A stretch of DNA of 64,000 nucleotides, from assembly GCF_000214475.1 (NCBI RefSeq), contig NZ_AFII01000001.1, positions 186,001 through 250,000 of the forward strand, given 5' to 3'. Position 1 is the stretch's first letter, and each line of letters opens with the position of its first letter. This DNA comes from Parvimonas sp. oral taxon 110 str. F0139. GTDB taxonomy: Bacteria > Bacillota > Clostridia > Tissierellales > Peptoniphilaceae. The notes beneath the pieces were generated by a model that saw only the letters and a program-made list of their open reading frames with translations, did not search any database and had not been told where the DNA came from. Below, piece after piece: positions 49,755 to 58,087 of the stretch. The position numbers and the translations under genes are program-made.

Positions 49755-51164
49755 ATGAAAAAGTTTAGAAATAAGAAATTAATAAGTTTGCTTGCAATTT
49801 TATTAGCAACAGCTTGTGGTTTTGGGTTATACGCCTATAATATAAAAACATCAACAAACAACACTGAAGAGGCAGTAAAAAATGAAAATGGTGCTCCACC
49901 TGATGGTGGTGGAGGTCCAGGAGGCGGTCCTCCAGGACAAAGTAGTTCAGATATTACTTATACTGGAGCAGTAGAGATTTCTTCTAGTGAAACTCAAACA
50001 GATAAAACTTACTCTAGTACAAGTAGTGATGAGAATGCTTTGCTTATAAAAACATCAGAAGAAGTTACAATCAATAATCCAACAGTTACAAAATCTGGAG
50101 ATTCTGATGGTGGAGATAATAGTAATTTCTATGGATTGAATGCAGGTGTTTTAGTTAAAGATGGTTCTAAGACAACTATAACAGGTGGTACTATTAATAC
50201 TAGTGCAAATGGTGCTAACGGAGTTTTCAGTTATGGAGGAAATGGTGGAAATAATGGTGCTGAAGGTGATGGAACTACAGTAACTATTCGTGATACCAAG
50301 ATAGTAACAACTGGTGGAGGATCCGGTGGTATTATGACTACGGGTGGTGGTACAACTTATGCTTATGACTTAGATATTACTACTAGCGGGCAATCATCAG
50401 CTGCAATAAGAACTGACAGAGGTGGTGGAACCGTAGTTGTTGATGGAGGAACATACACTTCTAATGGTTTAGGTTCTCCTGCAATTTATTCAACAGCTGA
50501 TATTACAGTATCAAATTCAACTTTAACTTCAAATCTTTCAGAAGGAGTTTGTATTGAAGGATTAAATTCAATTACTTTGAATAATTCTAATTTAACTGCG
50601 AATAACACTAAAAGAAATGGAAATGCAAAGTTTTTAGATAGTATAATGATTTACCAATCAATGTCTGGTGATGCTGCAAGTGGTACAAGCCAATTTACGA
50701 TGAATGGTGGAAGTCTAACTAGTAAAAGTGGACATGTATTTCATGTAACTAATACTAATTCAATTATTACATTAAAAGATGTAAAAATTGATAATCAAGA
50801 TTCAGAAAATATTTTGTTATCTGTATGTGCTGATGGATGGAGTGGAGGAAGCAATATTGCAACATTAAAAGCCTCTTCTCAAACACTTACAGGAGCAATT
50901 AAGGTTGGTAGCGATTCAAGTCTTACATTAGAAATATCTGATAATTCTACTTTTGAAGGTTATATAGATGGAAAAATAACAAATGCAGAAGGTAGTTCAG
51001 TATCAACAGATGTAGGAAAAGTATCTGTAACACTTGATAGTTCTAGTACATGGACATTAACTAGAGATAGTTATGTTACAGAATTTAATGGAAATCCTGA
51101 AAATGTAATAAGTAATGGATATACTTTATATGTTAATGGAGTTGCATTAACAGGTGTTAAATAA
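49755..51164 (+). CDS. Secreted or lipid-anchored beta-helix protein with Gly/Pro-rich linker
   Basis: 469 residues. The start has a membrane helix with a lipobox-like LLATAC, so a lipoprotein is possible. A GAPPDGGGGPGGGPPGQ linker follows at about 45-62. The rest is short repeats of VTINNPTVTKSG, TTITGGTINTS, VTIRDTKIVTTGG kind, typical of a right-handed beta-helix; similar proteins are named carbohydrate-binding domain-containing protein. Ligand unknown. AAGGAGG precedes the ATG. It stands after the two-component genes. It is richer in G than its neighbours. Confidence 0.8.
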   Translation: MKKFRNKKLISLLAILLATACGFGLYAYNIKTSTNNTEEAVKNENGAPPDGGGGPGGGPPGQSSSDITYTGAVEISSSETQTDKTYSSTSSDENALLIKTSEEVTINNPTVTKSGDSDGGDNSNFYGLNAGVLVKDGSKTTITGGTINTSANGANGVFSYGGNGGNNGAEGDGTTVTIRDTKIVTTGGGSGGIMTTGGGTTYAYDLDITTSGQSSAAIRTDRGGGTVVVDGGTYTSNGLGSPAIYSTADITVSNSTLTSNLSEGVCIEGLNSITLNNSNLTANNTKRNGNAKFLDSIMIYQSMSGDAASGTSQFTMNGGSLTSKSGHVFHVTNTNSIITLKDVKIDNQDSENILLSVCADGWSGGSNIATLKASSQTLTGAIKVGSDSSLTLEISDNSTFEGYIDGKITNAEGSSVSTDVGKVSVTLDSSSTWTLTRDSYVTEFNGNPENVISNGYTLYVNGVALTGVK

Positions 51165-51170
51165 AATACT

Positions 51171-51256
51171 AGTTTAGTAACTAAGGTTAGGGAGTAAACT
51201 TTAAAAGTACTCCCTAATTTTTTTAATTTTTACTTTCTAATCTTAGTTACTAAACT
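51171..51256. repeat. Terminator nested in a 15-bp perfect inverted repeat
   Basis: AGTTTAGTAACTAAG (51171-51185) is exactly inverted at 51242-51256, and similarity continues inward (TTAG, AGTAAA). Inside, TTAGGGAGTA (51187-51196) pairs with TACTCCCTAA (51208-51217) followed by T7, a good terminator for the beta-helix gene. The outer repeat is more than a terminator needs and might be the ends of a small mobile repeat. Confidence 0.7.
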
Positions 51257-51734
51257 CAAAAAAGTAAGAGAATCACCATTAAGACTAAAGATAGACAAAC
51301 CATTTTTTTGCATGTCTATGACGTCAAATCTCAAATTTTTTAGTGATACAGCTACAATAAAAATGGTCTTAGTATTTTAAAAATTTTAGTGAAATAAGTT
51401 GAAATTTAAGGATAGCTATGATAGTATATAAATTAGAACGGACCGTTTGAAATATTTGTTCTAAAAAATATTTATAAGTAATATATTTTATATAGATTAA
51501 GAGAATCCATACACAAAGTTATTCACACATTTTAGGAGAATGAGCAGCATGATGCTTTATTGATTTTGTTAAAATTATAGTTTAATTTTTTACATTTTTT
51601 TTAATGTTATTTATTAGCTTAATTTTAACATTATATAGTAATTATTTAATTTTAAAAGATGACAAGAGTTGTTCTAAAAGCATACTGCACCACTCTTTTT
51701 AATAATATGTTTAAAATATAACAAGGAGGATATT
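51257..51734 (+). other. 478-nt gene-free leader region before mgtA
   Basis: No open frame of note on the + strand. Features seen: an imperfect ATAGACA/TGTCTAT pair (about 51291-51319), a palindrome AACGG-A-CCGTT at 51437-51447, and just before the gene AAGAGT (51664-51669) pairing with ACTCTT (51692-51697) followed by T's, which could be an attenuator. I looked for the Mg2+-sensing M-box (ykoK) core and did not recognise it. A regulatory leader for a magnesium transporter is plausible but unproven. Confidence 0.4.
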
Positions 51735-54266
51735 ATGAAAGAATTCTGGTCTTATGATTTAGATGATATATTAAAACGATTAAAAACTAATAAATCTGGA
51801 TTATCAAGTAAAGAAGCAGAAGAAAGAATTGATAAATATGGACAAAATATTTTTGATGAAAAGAAATCATCTTCAAAATTAGGTATATTCATAAATCAAT
51901 TCAAAAGTCCTATAATTATGATATTAATTTTTGCAGCAATATTATCTATGTTTTTAAAAGATTATTCTGATGGTATTATCATACTAATCATTATTATGAT
52001 TTCTGCATTTTTAAGTTATAGTCATGAAAGTAAAGCTAATAACGCAGTAAAAAAACTTCTTTCTTCTGTAAGCGTAAAATCTTCTGTTTTAAGAGATGGG
52101 AATTTTGAAGAAATAGACAATGCAATGTTGACAATAGGGGATATAATAAATATAAAAACTGGTGATATGATTCCAGCTGACTGTCTACTTATAGAAGAAA
52201 ATTCACTTTCAATGGATGAATCAAGTTTAACTGGCGAAACTTTTCCCGTTGAAAAAATTATACAAAAATTACCTTGCAATACGGGACTTTCTGATAGGAA
52301 AAATTCACTTTGGATGGGGACTCATGTCATAAGCGGATCAGGTATGGCAGTAATAGTAAATCTAGCTAAAGATTCAGAGTTTGGAAAAATTACTTTATCT
52401 TTGAATAAAAAAGATTCTGATACAGACTTTGAAAAAGGCATAAGAGATTTTGGTAACTTGATACTTCATGTTACAACTTTATTAATTGGTATTATATTCT
52501 TATTTAATATAATTCTGAATAAATCTTTTTTAGAATCTTTTATGTTTGCATTAGCTCTTTCAGTAGGATTAACTCCTCAAATGCTACCTGCTATTATAAG
52601 CGTAAACTTATCACAAGGTGCCAAGAGAATGTCAGAACAAGGTGTTATAGTAAAGAAATTAAATGCCATTGAAAACTTCGGTTCAATGACTGTAATGTGT
52701 TCTGATAAAACAGGAACTATCACTCAAGGAAGAGTAAAGCTTGATTCTGCTTTAGATTGTAATGGTGAAAAATCAGATAATGTAAGCAAATTAGCATCCA
52801 TAAATTCATATTTTCAAGAAGGATATACGAATCCTATTGACCAATCTATTTTAGAAGCAAATAAAAATGATTTTTCTAAATATGAAAAAATATTTGAAAT
52901 ACCTTACTCTTTTGAAAGTAAGCTTTTAAGTGTAATTGTAAAAACTGAGCTAGATTTTGATGGTAGAAATATAATGGTTACAAAAGGAGCATTAACAAGC
53001 ATACTGAATATATGCAAAACTTATGAAAAATCAGATAAGAGTAGTGGAGATATTGAAGAAGTTAGGACACATATATTAGATTTATTTGATAAATATTCAA
53101 GTCAAGGTTATAGAATTTTAGGACTTGCCTATAAATTTATAGAAGATGATATAGAAACTAAAAATCAAAGAGCTGAAGATATGGTATTTGTAGGTCTATT
53201 ACTATTTATGGATCCACTAAAAGACGATATAAAAGATGTTGTTGCCGAAATGAATAGATTGGGAGTTTCTCTAAAAATGATTACAGGAGATAACAGTCTT
53301 ATAGCTAAAAATATAGGCAGTCAAATTGGACTTAATCCTGAAAAGATTTTATTAGGAGAAGAACTGGATTCATATTCTATAAGTCAGCTTAACAAGAAAG
53401 TTTTAGATATAGATATTTTTGCTGAAATAAGTCCTAATCAAAAAGAAAAAATAATTATGGCATATAAACAGGCAGGAGAAATAGTAGGATATATGGGAGA
53501 TGGTATTAATGATTCTCCTGCCATAAAGCAAGCAGACGTTGGAGTATCTGTAAATACCGCTGCTGATACAGCTAAAGATGCAGCGTCTATAGTACTATTA
53601 CAAAATAGTTTAAAGGTGTTGGTATCAGGCATAAGTGAAGGTAGAAGGACATTTATTAATACTTTAAAATATATATTTGTAGCCACAAGTGCAAATTTTG
53701 GTAATATGTTTTCAATGGCAGGAGCAAGTTTGTTTTTGAGTTTTTTACCTTTATTGCCTAAGCAAATTCTTTTGACAAATCTACTAACAGATTTTCCTTC
53801 ATTACAAATTGCTTCAGATTCTGTTGATGAAGATTGGTTAAAGAGTCCTGTTAAATGGGATACAAAGTTTATAAAGAAGTTTATGATTCTTTTTGGAATT
53901 ATTTCTTCAGTGTTTGACTATATAACTTTTGCACTATTACTCTTTACTTTTAAGGCCGATGAAAGATTATTTCATACTGGATGGTTATTAGAGTCTATTA
54001 TTTCTGCTATGGTGGTAATGCTTATTGTTAGAACAGCAAGACCGGTTTTTGCCAGTAAGCCAAGCAATAAATTGTTGATTGCTATAAGTGGAGTAGCTGT
54101 GGTTTTGTTTGTGATTGTATATAGCCCAATAAGTTCATATTTAGGATTAATAGCTCTACCTATTAAGGTATTGATATCTTTACTTGGCGTTTCATTACTA
54201 TACGCATTAACAGCTGAGATATTAAAAAAATTTTTCTATAAATATAATTCATTTTCTAGAAAATAA
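51735..54266 (+). CDS. mgtA: P-type ATPase, magnesium-translocating (MgtA/MgtB type)
   Basis: 843 residues. N-terminal cytoplasmic tail, two membrane helices, the actuator motif SSLTGET, helices 3-4 with LSVGLTPQMLPAI (the Mg-type replacement of PEGL), Asp324 in CSDKTGTITQG, the nucleotide-binding region with MVTKGA, MITGDN and MGDGINDSPA, and a helical C-terminus. VGLTPQMLP and NFGNMFSMAG are hallmarks of MgtA/B over calcium pumps. AAGGAGG precedes the ATG. Preceded by a long leader and followed by a strong terminator, so it is a single-gene unit. Confidence 0.9.
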   Translation: MKEFWSYDLDDILKRLKTNKSGLSSKEAEERIDKYGQNIFDEKKSSSKLGIFINQFKSPIIMILIFAAILSMFLKDYSDGIIILIIIMISAFLSYSHESKANNAVKKLLSSVSVKSSVLRDGNFEEIDNAMLTIGDIINIKTGDMIPADCLLIEENSLSMDESSLTGETFPVEKIIQKLPCNTGLSDRKNSLWMGTHVISGSGMAVIVNLAKDSEFGKITLSLNKKDSDTDFEKGIRDFGNLILHVTTLLIGIIFLFNIILNKSFLESFMFALALSVGLTPQMLPAIISVNLSQGAKRMSEQGVIVKKLNAIENFGSMTVMCSDKTGTITQGRVKLDSALDCNGEKSDNVSKLASINSYFQEGYTNPIDQSILEANKNDFSKYEKIFEIPYSFESKLLSVIVKTELDFDGRNIMVTKGALTSILNICKTYEKSDKSSGDIEEVRTHILDLFDKYSSQGYRILGLAYKFIEDDIETKNQRAEDMVFVGLLLFMDPLKDDIKDVVAEMNRLGVSLKMITGDNSLIAKNIGSQIGLNPEKILLGEELDSYSISQLNKKVLDIDIFAEISPNQKEKIIMAYKQAGEIVGYMGDGINDSPAIKQADVGVSVNTAADTAKDAASIVLLQNSLKVLVSGISEGRRTFINTLKYIFVATSANFGNMFSMAGASLFLSFLPLLPKQILLTNLLTDFPSLQIASDSVDEDWLKSPVKWDTKFIKKFMILFGIISSVFDYITFALLLFTFKADERLFHTGWLLESIISAMVVMLIVRTARPVFASKPSNKLLIAISGVAVVLFVIVYSPISSYLGLIALPIKVLISLLGVSLLYALTAEILKKFFYKYNSFSRK

Positions 54267-54273
54267 TGTAGTA

Positions 54274-54308
54274 AAAATAATGGAGAGTTTTTCTCCATTA
54301 TTTTTTTG
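54274..54308 (+). terminator. Terminator after mgtA
   Basis: AAAATAATGGAGA (54274-54286) pairs with TCTCCATTATTTT (54292-54304), followed by further T's. An extended -10 (TGATATAAT, TATAAT 54332-54337) for the next gene follows. Confidence 0.85.
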
Positions 54309-54396
54309 ATTAAGTAATATTAATTTTGTGATATAATAGTATTAAACTATTTTAGATATAAAGTCAGTAGTTAAAAATTGTACAGAGGGTGATGTG

Positions 54397-55035
54397 ATGG
54401 AAACTAAATATATAAAGGATAATTTTGTTCCTATCTTTATAGAGCTTTTATTTGTAGTGTCATGTTTTATTGTAGAAAAACAATTTTATATTTATACAAA
54501 TTTTTGTTTTTATTTGTTATTAGCTGTCTATTTCTATATAAGAAAAGATTTATCTATAAAAGAGTGGTATAAGGCTATCAAGAGTGGCAAAAAATTTTTT
54601 ATACAAGTAATTTTAACAGTAGTATTAATTTCTATTGCATTTTACTTTACTATTATTTTAGAAAATATATTTCCTAATATTAATAAAGGTATGATTTTAT
54701 TGAGAGCTGATAATTGGTTAAAACTAATATTATTCTCTTTTTCAACAATTATTTTTCCACCAATTATTGAGGAAACATTTTTTAGAAAAAATTTAATTTC
54801 TTTTAAAAATAGTAAGATATTAATAATAACATCTCTATTATCTATGTTCTTATATGCTTTAGAACATTCTTTAACGTGGTGGGGAATTTTCTTATGTATG
54901 ATATGGGCATTTCCATTTAGTATTTCATATATAAAAACAAGAAATATTTATGTACCAATGACAGCCCATTTAATATGTAATTTAATTATTAATGGCATTC
55001 TAATTATAGATTTAATAAAATATCTTATAAAATAA
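54397..55035 (+). CDS. CPBP-family intramembrane glutamic endopeptidase
   Basis: 212 residues from ATG 54397 (a GTG 3 nt upstream is an alternative). About six membrane helices. The catalytic EExxxR motif is IEETFFRKNLI, followed by the second-motif histidine in ALEHSLTWWGI and the third-motif MTAHLICN. CPBP (Abi) proteases are membrane-embedded; in Gram-positives some confer bacteriocin immunity or process peptides. Substrate unknown. Single gene, with its own extended -10 promoter. Confidence 0.85.
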   Translation: METKYIKDNFVPIFIELLFVVSCFIVEKQFYIYTNFCFYLLLAVYFYIRKDLSIKEWYKAIKSGKKFFIQVILTVVLISIAFYFTIILENIFPNINKGMILLRADNWLKLILFSFSTIIFPPIIEETFFRKNLISFKNSKILIITSLLSMFLYALEHSLTWWGIFLCMIWAFPFSISYIKTRNIYVPMTAHLICNLIINGILIIDLIKYLIK

Positions 55036-55051
55036 AAAGTTTTGTTAAGGT

Positions 55052-55079
55052 TTGCATTTTTAATAAAATAGTGTATAAT
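55052..55079 (+). promoter_or_regulatory. SigA-type promoter of the M29 gene
   Basis: TTGCAT (55052-55057), 16 bp, TATAAT (55074-55079). Confidence 0.7.
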
Positions 55080-55084
55080 TAATT

Positions 55085-55104
55085 TATAATATAATATAAT
55101 ATAA
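55085..55104 (+). repeat. Four tandem TATAA units in the M29 leader
   Basis: Exactly four copies of TATAA between the -10 and the SD (GGAG begins at 55105). Change in copy number would shift spacing in the untranslated leader. Confidence 0.7.
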
Positions 55105-55114
55105 GGAGAAGGTT

Positions 55115-56350
55115 ATGGACTTTAGAGAAAAACTTAAGAAATACTCTGAAACAATTATTAAAGTTGGAACAAATGTACAAAAAGGACAACTAGTTGTTAT
55201 TAGAGCAAATATTGAAGCAAAAGAGCTTGTTCGTTCTTTAACAGAAGAAGCTTATAAAGCTGGAGCTGGAGATGTTAATGTTGTTTGGAGAGACGACATT
55301 ATTACAAGACGTAAATTTGAATATGCAAGTATTGAAACGCTTTCTGAGGTAAAGCAATGGACAGTAGATCAATATACGGATTATATTGACAGTAATGCTG
55401 TTTTTATTTCTGTAGTAGGAGATGATCCAAATAAGTTTGATGGATTAGATATTGAGAAAATTAAAGCAAATAGTGTTGCAAACTCAAAGGCTATGAAATA
55501 CTTTTCAACTTCTCTTATGGCAGATAAAAATTCTTGGTGTGTTGTGGGAGCGCCTACTCCAGCTTGGGCAAAAGTTGTTTTTCCTAATCTTTCAGAAGGA
55601 GATGCAGTTGAAAAACTTTGGGATTTGATTTTCTATACTTCAAGAATAGGAGAAGGAGATTCAATTAAAGATTGGGAAGAACATATTAGTGAATTAAGTA
55701 GAAGAGCAAAATATTTAAATGAAAAACAGTTCAAATATTTAAAATATTCTAGTAAGAAAGGTACTAATTTAACAATAGAATTACCAAAGAACCATGTTTG
55801 GAATGCGGCTGGTAGTGGATATAATGCTAAAGGTATTAGTTTTACAGCTAATATGCCTACTGAAGAAGTATTTACTCTCCCACATAAAGATGGAATAAAC
55901 GGTGTTGTTTATAGTACAAAGGCGTTAAATTATAATGGAAACATAATAGATGAATTTAAGTTAGAATTTGAAAATGGAAAAGTTATTAATTATGAGGCAA
56001 AAAAAGGTTATGAAGTATTAAAATCTTTATTAGAAACAGATGAAGGCGCTTTATCTTTAGGGGAAGTTGCTTTAGTTCCTTTTGACTCACCTATTTCAAA
56101 TACAAATACAATGTTTTTTGAAACTCTATATGATGAAAATGCATCTTGTCATTTAGCATTAGGTAGAGCTTATCCTACTTGTTTAAAGGATGGAGAAAAG
56201 ATGACTGAAGAAGAACTAAAAGAAAGAGGTGCTAACGATAGTTTAGTTCATGTCGATTTTATGGTTGGAGATGAAACATTAAACATAATTGGAATAACAG
56301 AATCTGGAGAAGAAATTCCTGTATTTACTAACGGAAATTGGTCAAATTAA
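55115..56350 (+). CDS. M29-family aminopeptidase (AmpS/PepS type)
   Basis: Cytoplasmic metallo-aminopeptidase; 411 residues, normal for thermophilic-aminopeptidase T relatives. Metal ligands are expected in the MPTEEVFTLPHKDG stretch (Glu), the LGEVALVPF stretch (Glu), the FFETLYDENASCHLALG stretch (Glu, His), and VHVDFMVG (His, Asp), all present. AAGGAGAAGG precedes the ATG. Fits an organism that lives on peptides and amino acids. Transcribed alone. Confidence 0.92.
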   Translation: MDFREKLKKYSETIIKVGTNVQKGQLVVIRANIEAKELVRSLTEEAYKAGAGDVNVVWRDDIITRRKFEYASIETLSEVKQWTVDQYTDYIDSNAVFISVVGDDPNKFDGLDIEKIKANSVANSKAMKYFSTSLMADKNSWCVVGAPTPAWAKVVFPNLSEGDAVEKLWDLIFYTSRIGEGDSIKDWEEHISELSRRAKYLNEKQFKYLKYSSKKGTNLTIELPKNHVWNAAGSGYNAKGISFTANMPTEEVFTLPHKDGINGVVYSTKALNYNGNIIDEFKLEFENGKVINYEAKKGYEVLKSLLETDEGALSLGEVALVPFDSPISNTNTMFFETLYDENASCHLALGRAYPTCLKDGEKMTEEELKERGANDSLVHVDFMVGDETLNIIGITESGEEIPVFTNGNWSN

Positions 56351-56351
56351 A

Positions 56352-56381
56352 AAATTGCAGGATTTTTCCTGCAATTTTTTT
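56352..56381 (+). terminator. Terminator after the M29 gene
   Basis: AAATTGCAGGA (56352-56362) pairs with TCCTGCAATTT (56367-56377), then T4. The hairpin is perfect. Confidence 0.85.
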
Positions 56382-56396
56382 ATTTAGAAATAACAA

Positions 56397-56445
56397 GGTT
56401 CACGGGAACCCACCCGATGCAAAGCATCGTGGAAGGGTGGGGAGC
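56397..56445 (+). ncRNA. G+C-rich structured element before the pilin cluster, identity unknown
   Basis: CCCACCC (56409-56415) and GGGTGGG (56435-56441) form a 7-bp stem that encloses a hairpin GATGC-AAA-GCATC (56416-56428) and an unpaired GTGGAA. A further GGTTC-ACGG-GAACC hairpin (56397-56410) shares two bases with the big stem, so the two may be alternatives. The segment is about 60% G+C in an otherwise A+T-rich genome, which points to structural RNA or a repeat element. It is not a c-di-GMP riboswitch that I recognise. Confidence 0.5.
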
Positions 56446-56481
56446 TTATTAAAATATTATTTATTTAGGAGGATTAGTTTT

Positions 56482-56826
56482 ATGAATAATGTAAAGAAAA
56501 AGGCTTTTACATTGATTGAACTTTTAGTTGTTATAGCAATACTTGCTATCCTTATTTTAATAGCAGTTCCTAGATATAACAATTCAAGAGTTAAGGCTGA
56601 TAAGACTGCTCATTCAGCAAATGTTAAGGTTTTAGAAGTGGCTGGACTTAGGTATTTAACAGAGGAAAAAGTAGAATCTGATAGAGATATTACTGAGGAA
56701 TTAGTAAATAAAAAATACATAAAAGAAATTCCTAAATTGCCAAAGTCTATAAAAGGAACAGCTTATAAAGTAGAAATAAAAAATGGAGATGTAGTAGTAA
56801 CACCACCTGTAGAGAAAGATGATTAA
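56482..56826 (+). CDS. Major-type prepilin (type IV pilin-like)
   Basis: 114 residues from ATG 56482, after AGGAGG. The class III signal is KKKAFTLIELLVVIAILAIL: basic leader, cleavage before Phe, Glu at mature +5. The rest is a small globular domain ending in a run of acidic residues. First of five co-oriented prepilin-type genes. It overlaps the next by 8 nt. Could be ComGC-like or a minor pilus subunit; no PilB/PilC/PilD gene is in the window. Confidence 0.85.
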   Translation: MNNVKKKAFTLIELLVVIAILAILILIAVPRYNNSRVKADKTAHSANVKVLEVAGLRYLTEEKVESDRDITEELVNKKYIKEIPKLPKSIKGTAYKVEIKNGDVVVTPPVEKDD

Positions 56827-57241
56827 AAGAAAGTCATTTACGCTTATAGAATTGGTAGTTTGTTTAGCTATAATTTCTGTAATGGTAATGGTTGTTAGAG
56901 TAAATTTTGTAAATAATAAAAAAACAATTGCCAATGAGGAATTATACTTAATAGCAGAAAGTATAGAAAATGCAAAAGTCTTTTCTATAGAAAATAATAA
57001 AATTGTTAAATTGAAATCAGATTCAACAAAAGAAACATTTGAAATATCATCAGGAGAATTTGTATTTAAAAAAATTTATTGTAAACATTTAAATATCTTA
57101 AATGATATTGAATTAGAAATTAACACTAACGGTATTCCAAGTGTGGGAAAGACTTTTAAATTCTCATATGATAAACAAAATTTTGAAATTAGGATTAGAC
57201 CTGTAACAGGATTTGTTAATGTGATAAAAAATGAAAAATAA
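56819..57241 (+). CDS. Prepilin-like protein (ComGD/GspH-like)
   Basis: 140 residues. Starts IKRKSFTLIELVVCLAIISVMVM, a class III signal with a short leader, then a helix and a beta-rich tail (KTFKFSYDKQNFEIRIRPVTG). GspH/ComGD proteins prime pseudopilus assembly. Overlaps both neighbours, 8 nt and 11 nt, so expression is coupled. Confidence 0.78.
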   Translation: MIKRKSFTLIELVVCLAIISVMVMVVRVNFVNNKKTIANEELYLIAESIENAKVFSIENNKIVKLKSDSTKETFEISSGEFVFKKIYCKHLNILNDIELEINTNGIPSVGKTFKFSYDKQNFEIRIRPVTGFVNVIKNEK

Positions 57242-57566
57242 TTATTTAAAAAATAAAGCATTTACATTAGTTGAATGTATTTTTGCGGTTTTTGTTCTAT
57301 CTATAATAAGTCTGTATATATTATCAGGAATTAATAATTTTTTACAAATTCAAAAAGCTAATATTAAGGAAATTGATGAATTATCAGAAATTGAAACTAC
57401 TATTGTACTTATAAAGAGCAATATCAAAAATAATAAATCTATCTTAGAGAATGTCAATTCAGAAAAATTTGAAGTTAAAGTTTCTGATTTTGGAGAACTT
57501 TATAATATAAAGATTTATCAAAAAGATAATGTGGAGAAGATATATGAATTTTATGTATCAAAATAA
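57231..57566 (+). CDS. Prepilin-like minor pilin
   Basis: 111 residues. The start MKNNYLKNKAFTLVECIFAVFVLSI is a class III signal with Val-Glu in place of Ile-Glu, like GspI/PilV-type minor pilins. The tail is short and hydrophilic. Overlaps the previous gene by 11 nt and the next by 23 nt. Confidence 0.75.
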   Translation: MKNNYLKNKAFTLVECIFAVFVLSIISLYILSGINNFLQIQKANIKEIDELSEIETTIVLIKSNIKNNKSILENVNSEKFEVKVSDFGELYNIKIYQKDNVEKIYEFYVSK

Positions 57567-58086
57567 TAGGAGATCATTTACATTATTAGAACTTCTGATA
57601 ACAATAGTAGTTTCAAGTATAATTATTATATGTTGTATTCATATTTTTTATGGTACTTATTTTTTAAACTTAAATCAAAGAAAAAATTATTCGAAATTAG
57701 AACAAATTAATTACGCAATGAATTATATAGAAAAAGAAATTTCTGATTCATTAGAGACTAAAGTAACTTCAGATGAAATAGAGCTGAAAAGATATAGATA
57801 TAATTCTTTTTTGAGTGAAAATAATAGACATACGGTTTCTAAAATAAATAAAATTACATATAAAATAATAAAATATGGTAGTAAGTACGAAATACGTAGA
57901 ATATCTAAAGACATTTTAAATTCTACATACTATGGAAGTAATTTGTTGATAAATGATTTAGATTTTTTTTTAGTGGAAAGAATTGATAATTACTTATTTA
58001 TAAAAGTCTCATTTAATGGTAAAGAATATTCAAAATACATCTTTTTAAAAAATTCAAAATTTAATTACTTGTCAGGAGGAAATTGA
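57544..58086 (+). CDS. Prepilin-like minor pilin (PilW/GspJ-like)
   Basis: 180 residues from ATG 57544 (GGAGA 7 nt upstream); ATG at 57529 and 57553 are alternatives. The signal is NNRRSFTLLELLITIVVSSIII with Glu at +5. A helix (YSKLEQINYAMNYIEKEISDS) and a beta-rich domain follow, as in PilW/GspJ. The stop is 1 nt before the next ATG. Confidence 0.75.
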   Translation: MNFMYQNNRRSFTLLELLITIVVSSIIIICCIHIFYGTYFLNLNQRKNYSKLEQINYAMNYIEKEISDSLETKVTSDEIELKRYRYNSFLSENNRHTVSKINKITYKIIKYGSKYEIRRISKDILNSTYYGSNLLINDLDFFLVERIDNYLFIKVSFNGKEYSKYIFLKNSKFNYLSGGN

Positions 58087-58087
58087 T

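Noticed and set aside
51231..51376. Open minus-strand run of about 48 codons in the mgtA leader, as a gene remnant
   Set aside because: Short, no start or SD, stop codon just upstream, no family recognised; such runs are expected in A+T-rich DNA.
51519..51527. TTATTCACA as a DnaA box and hint of an origin
   Set aside because: Single site with one mismatch, no cluster and no dnaA/dnaN genes near.
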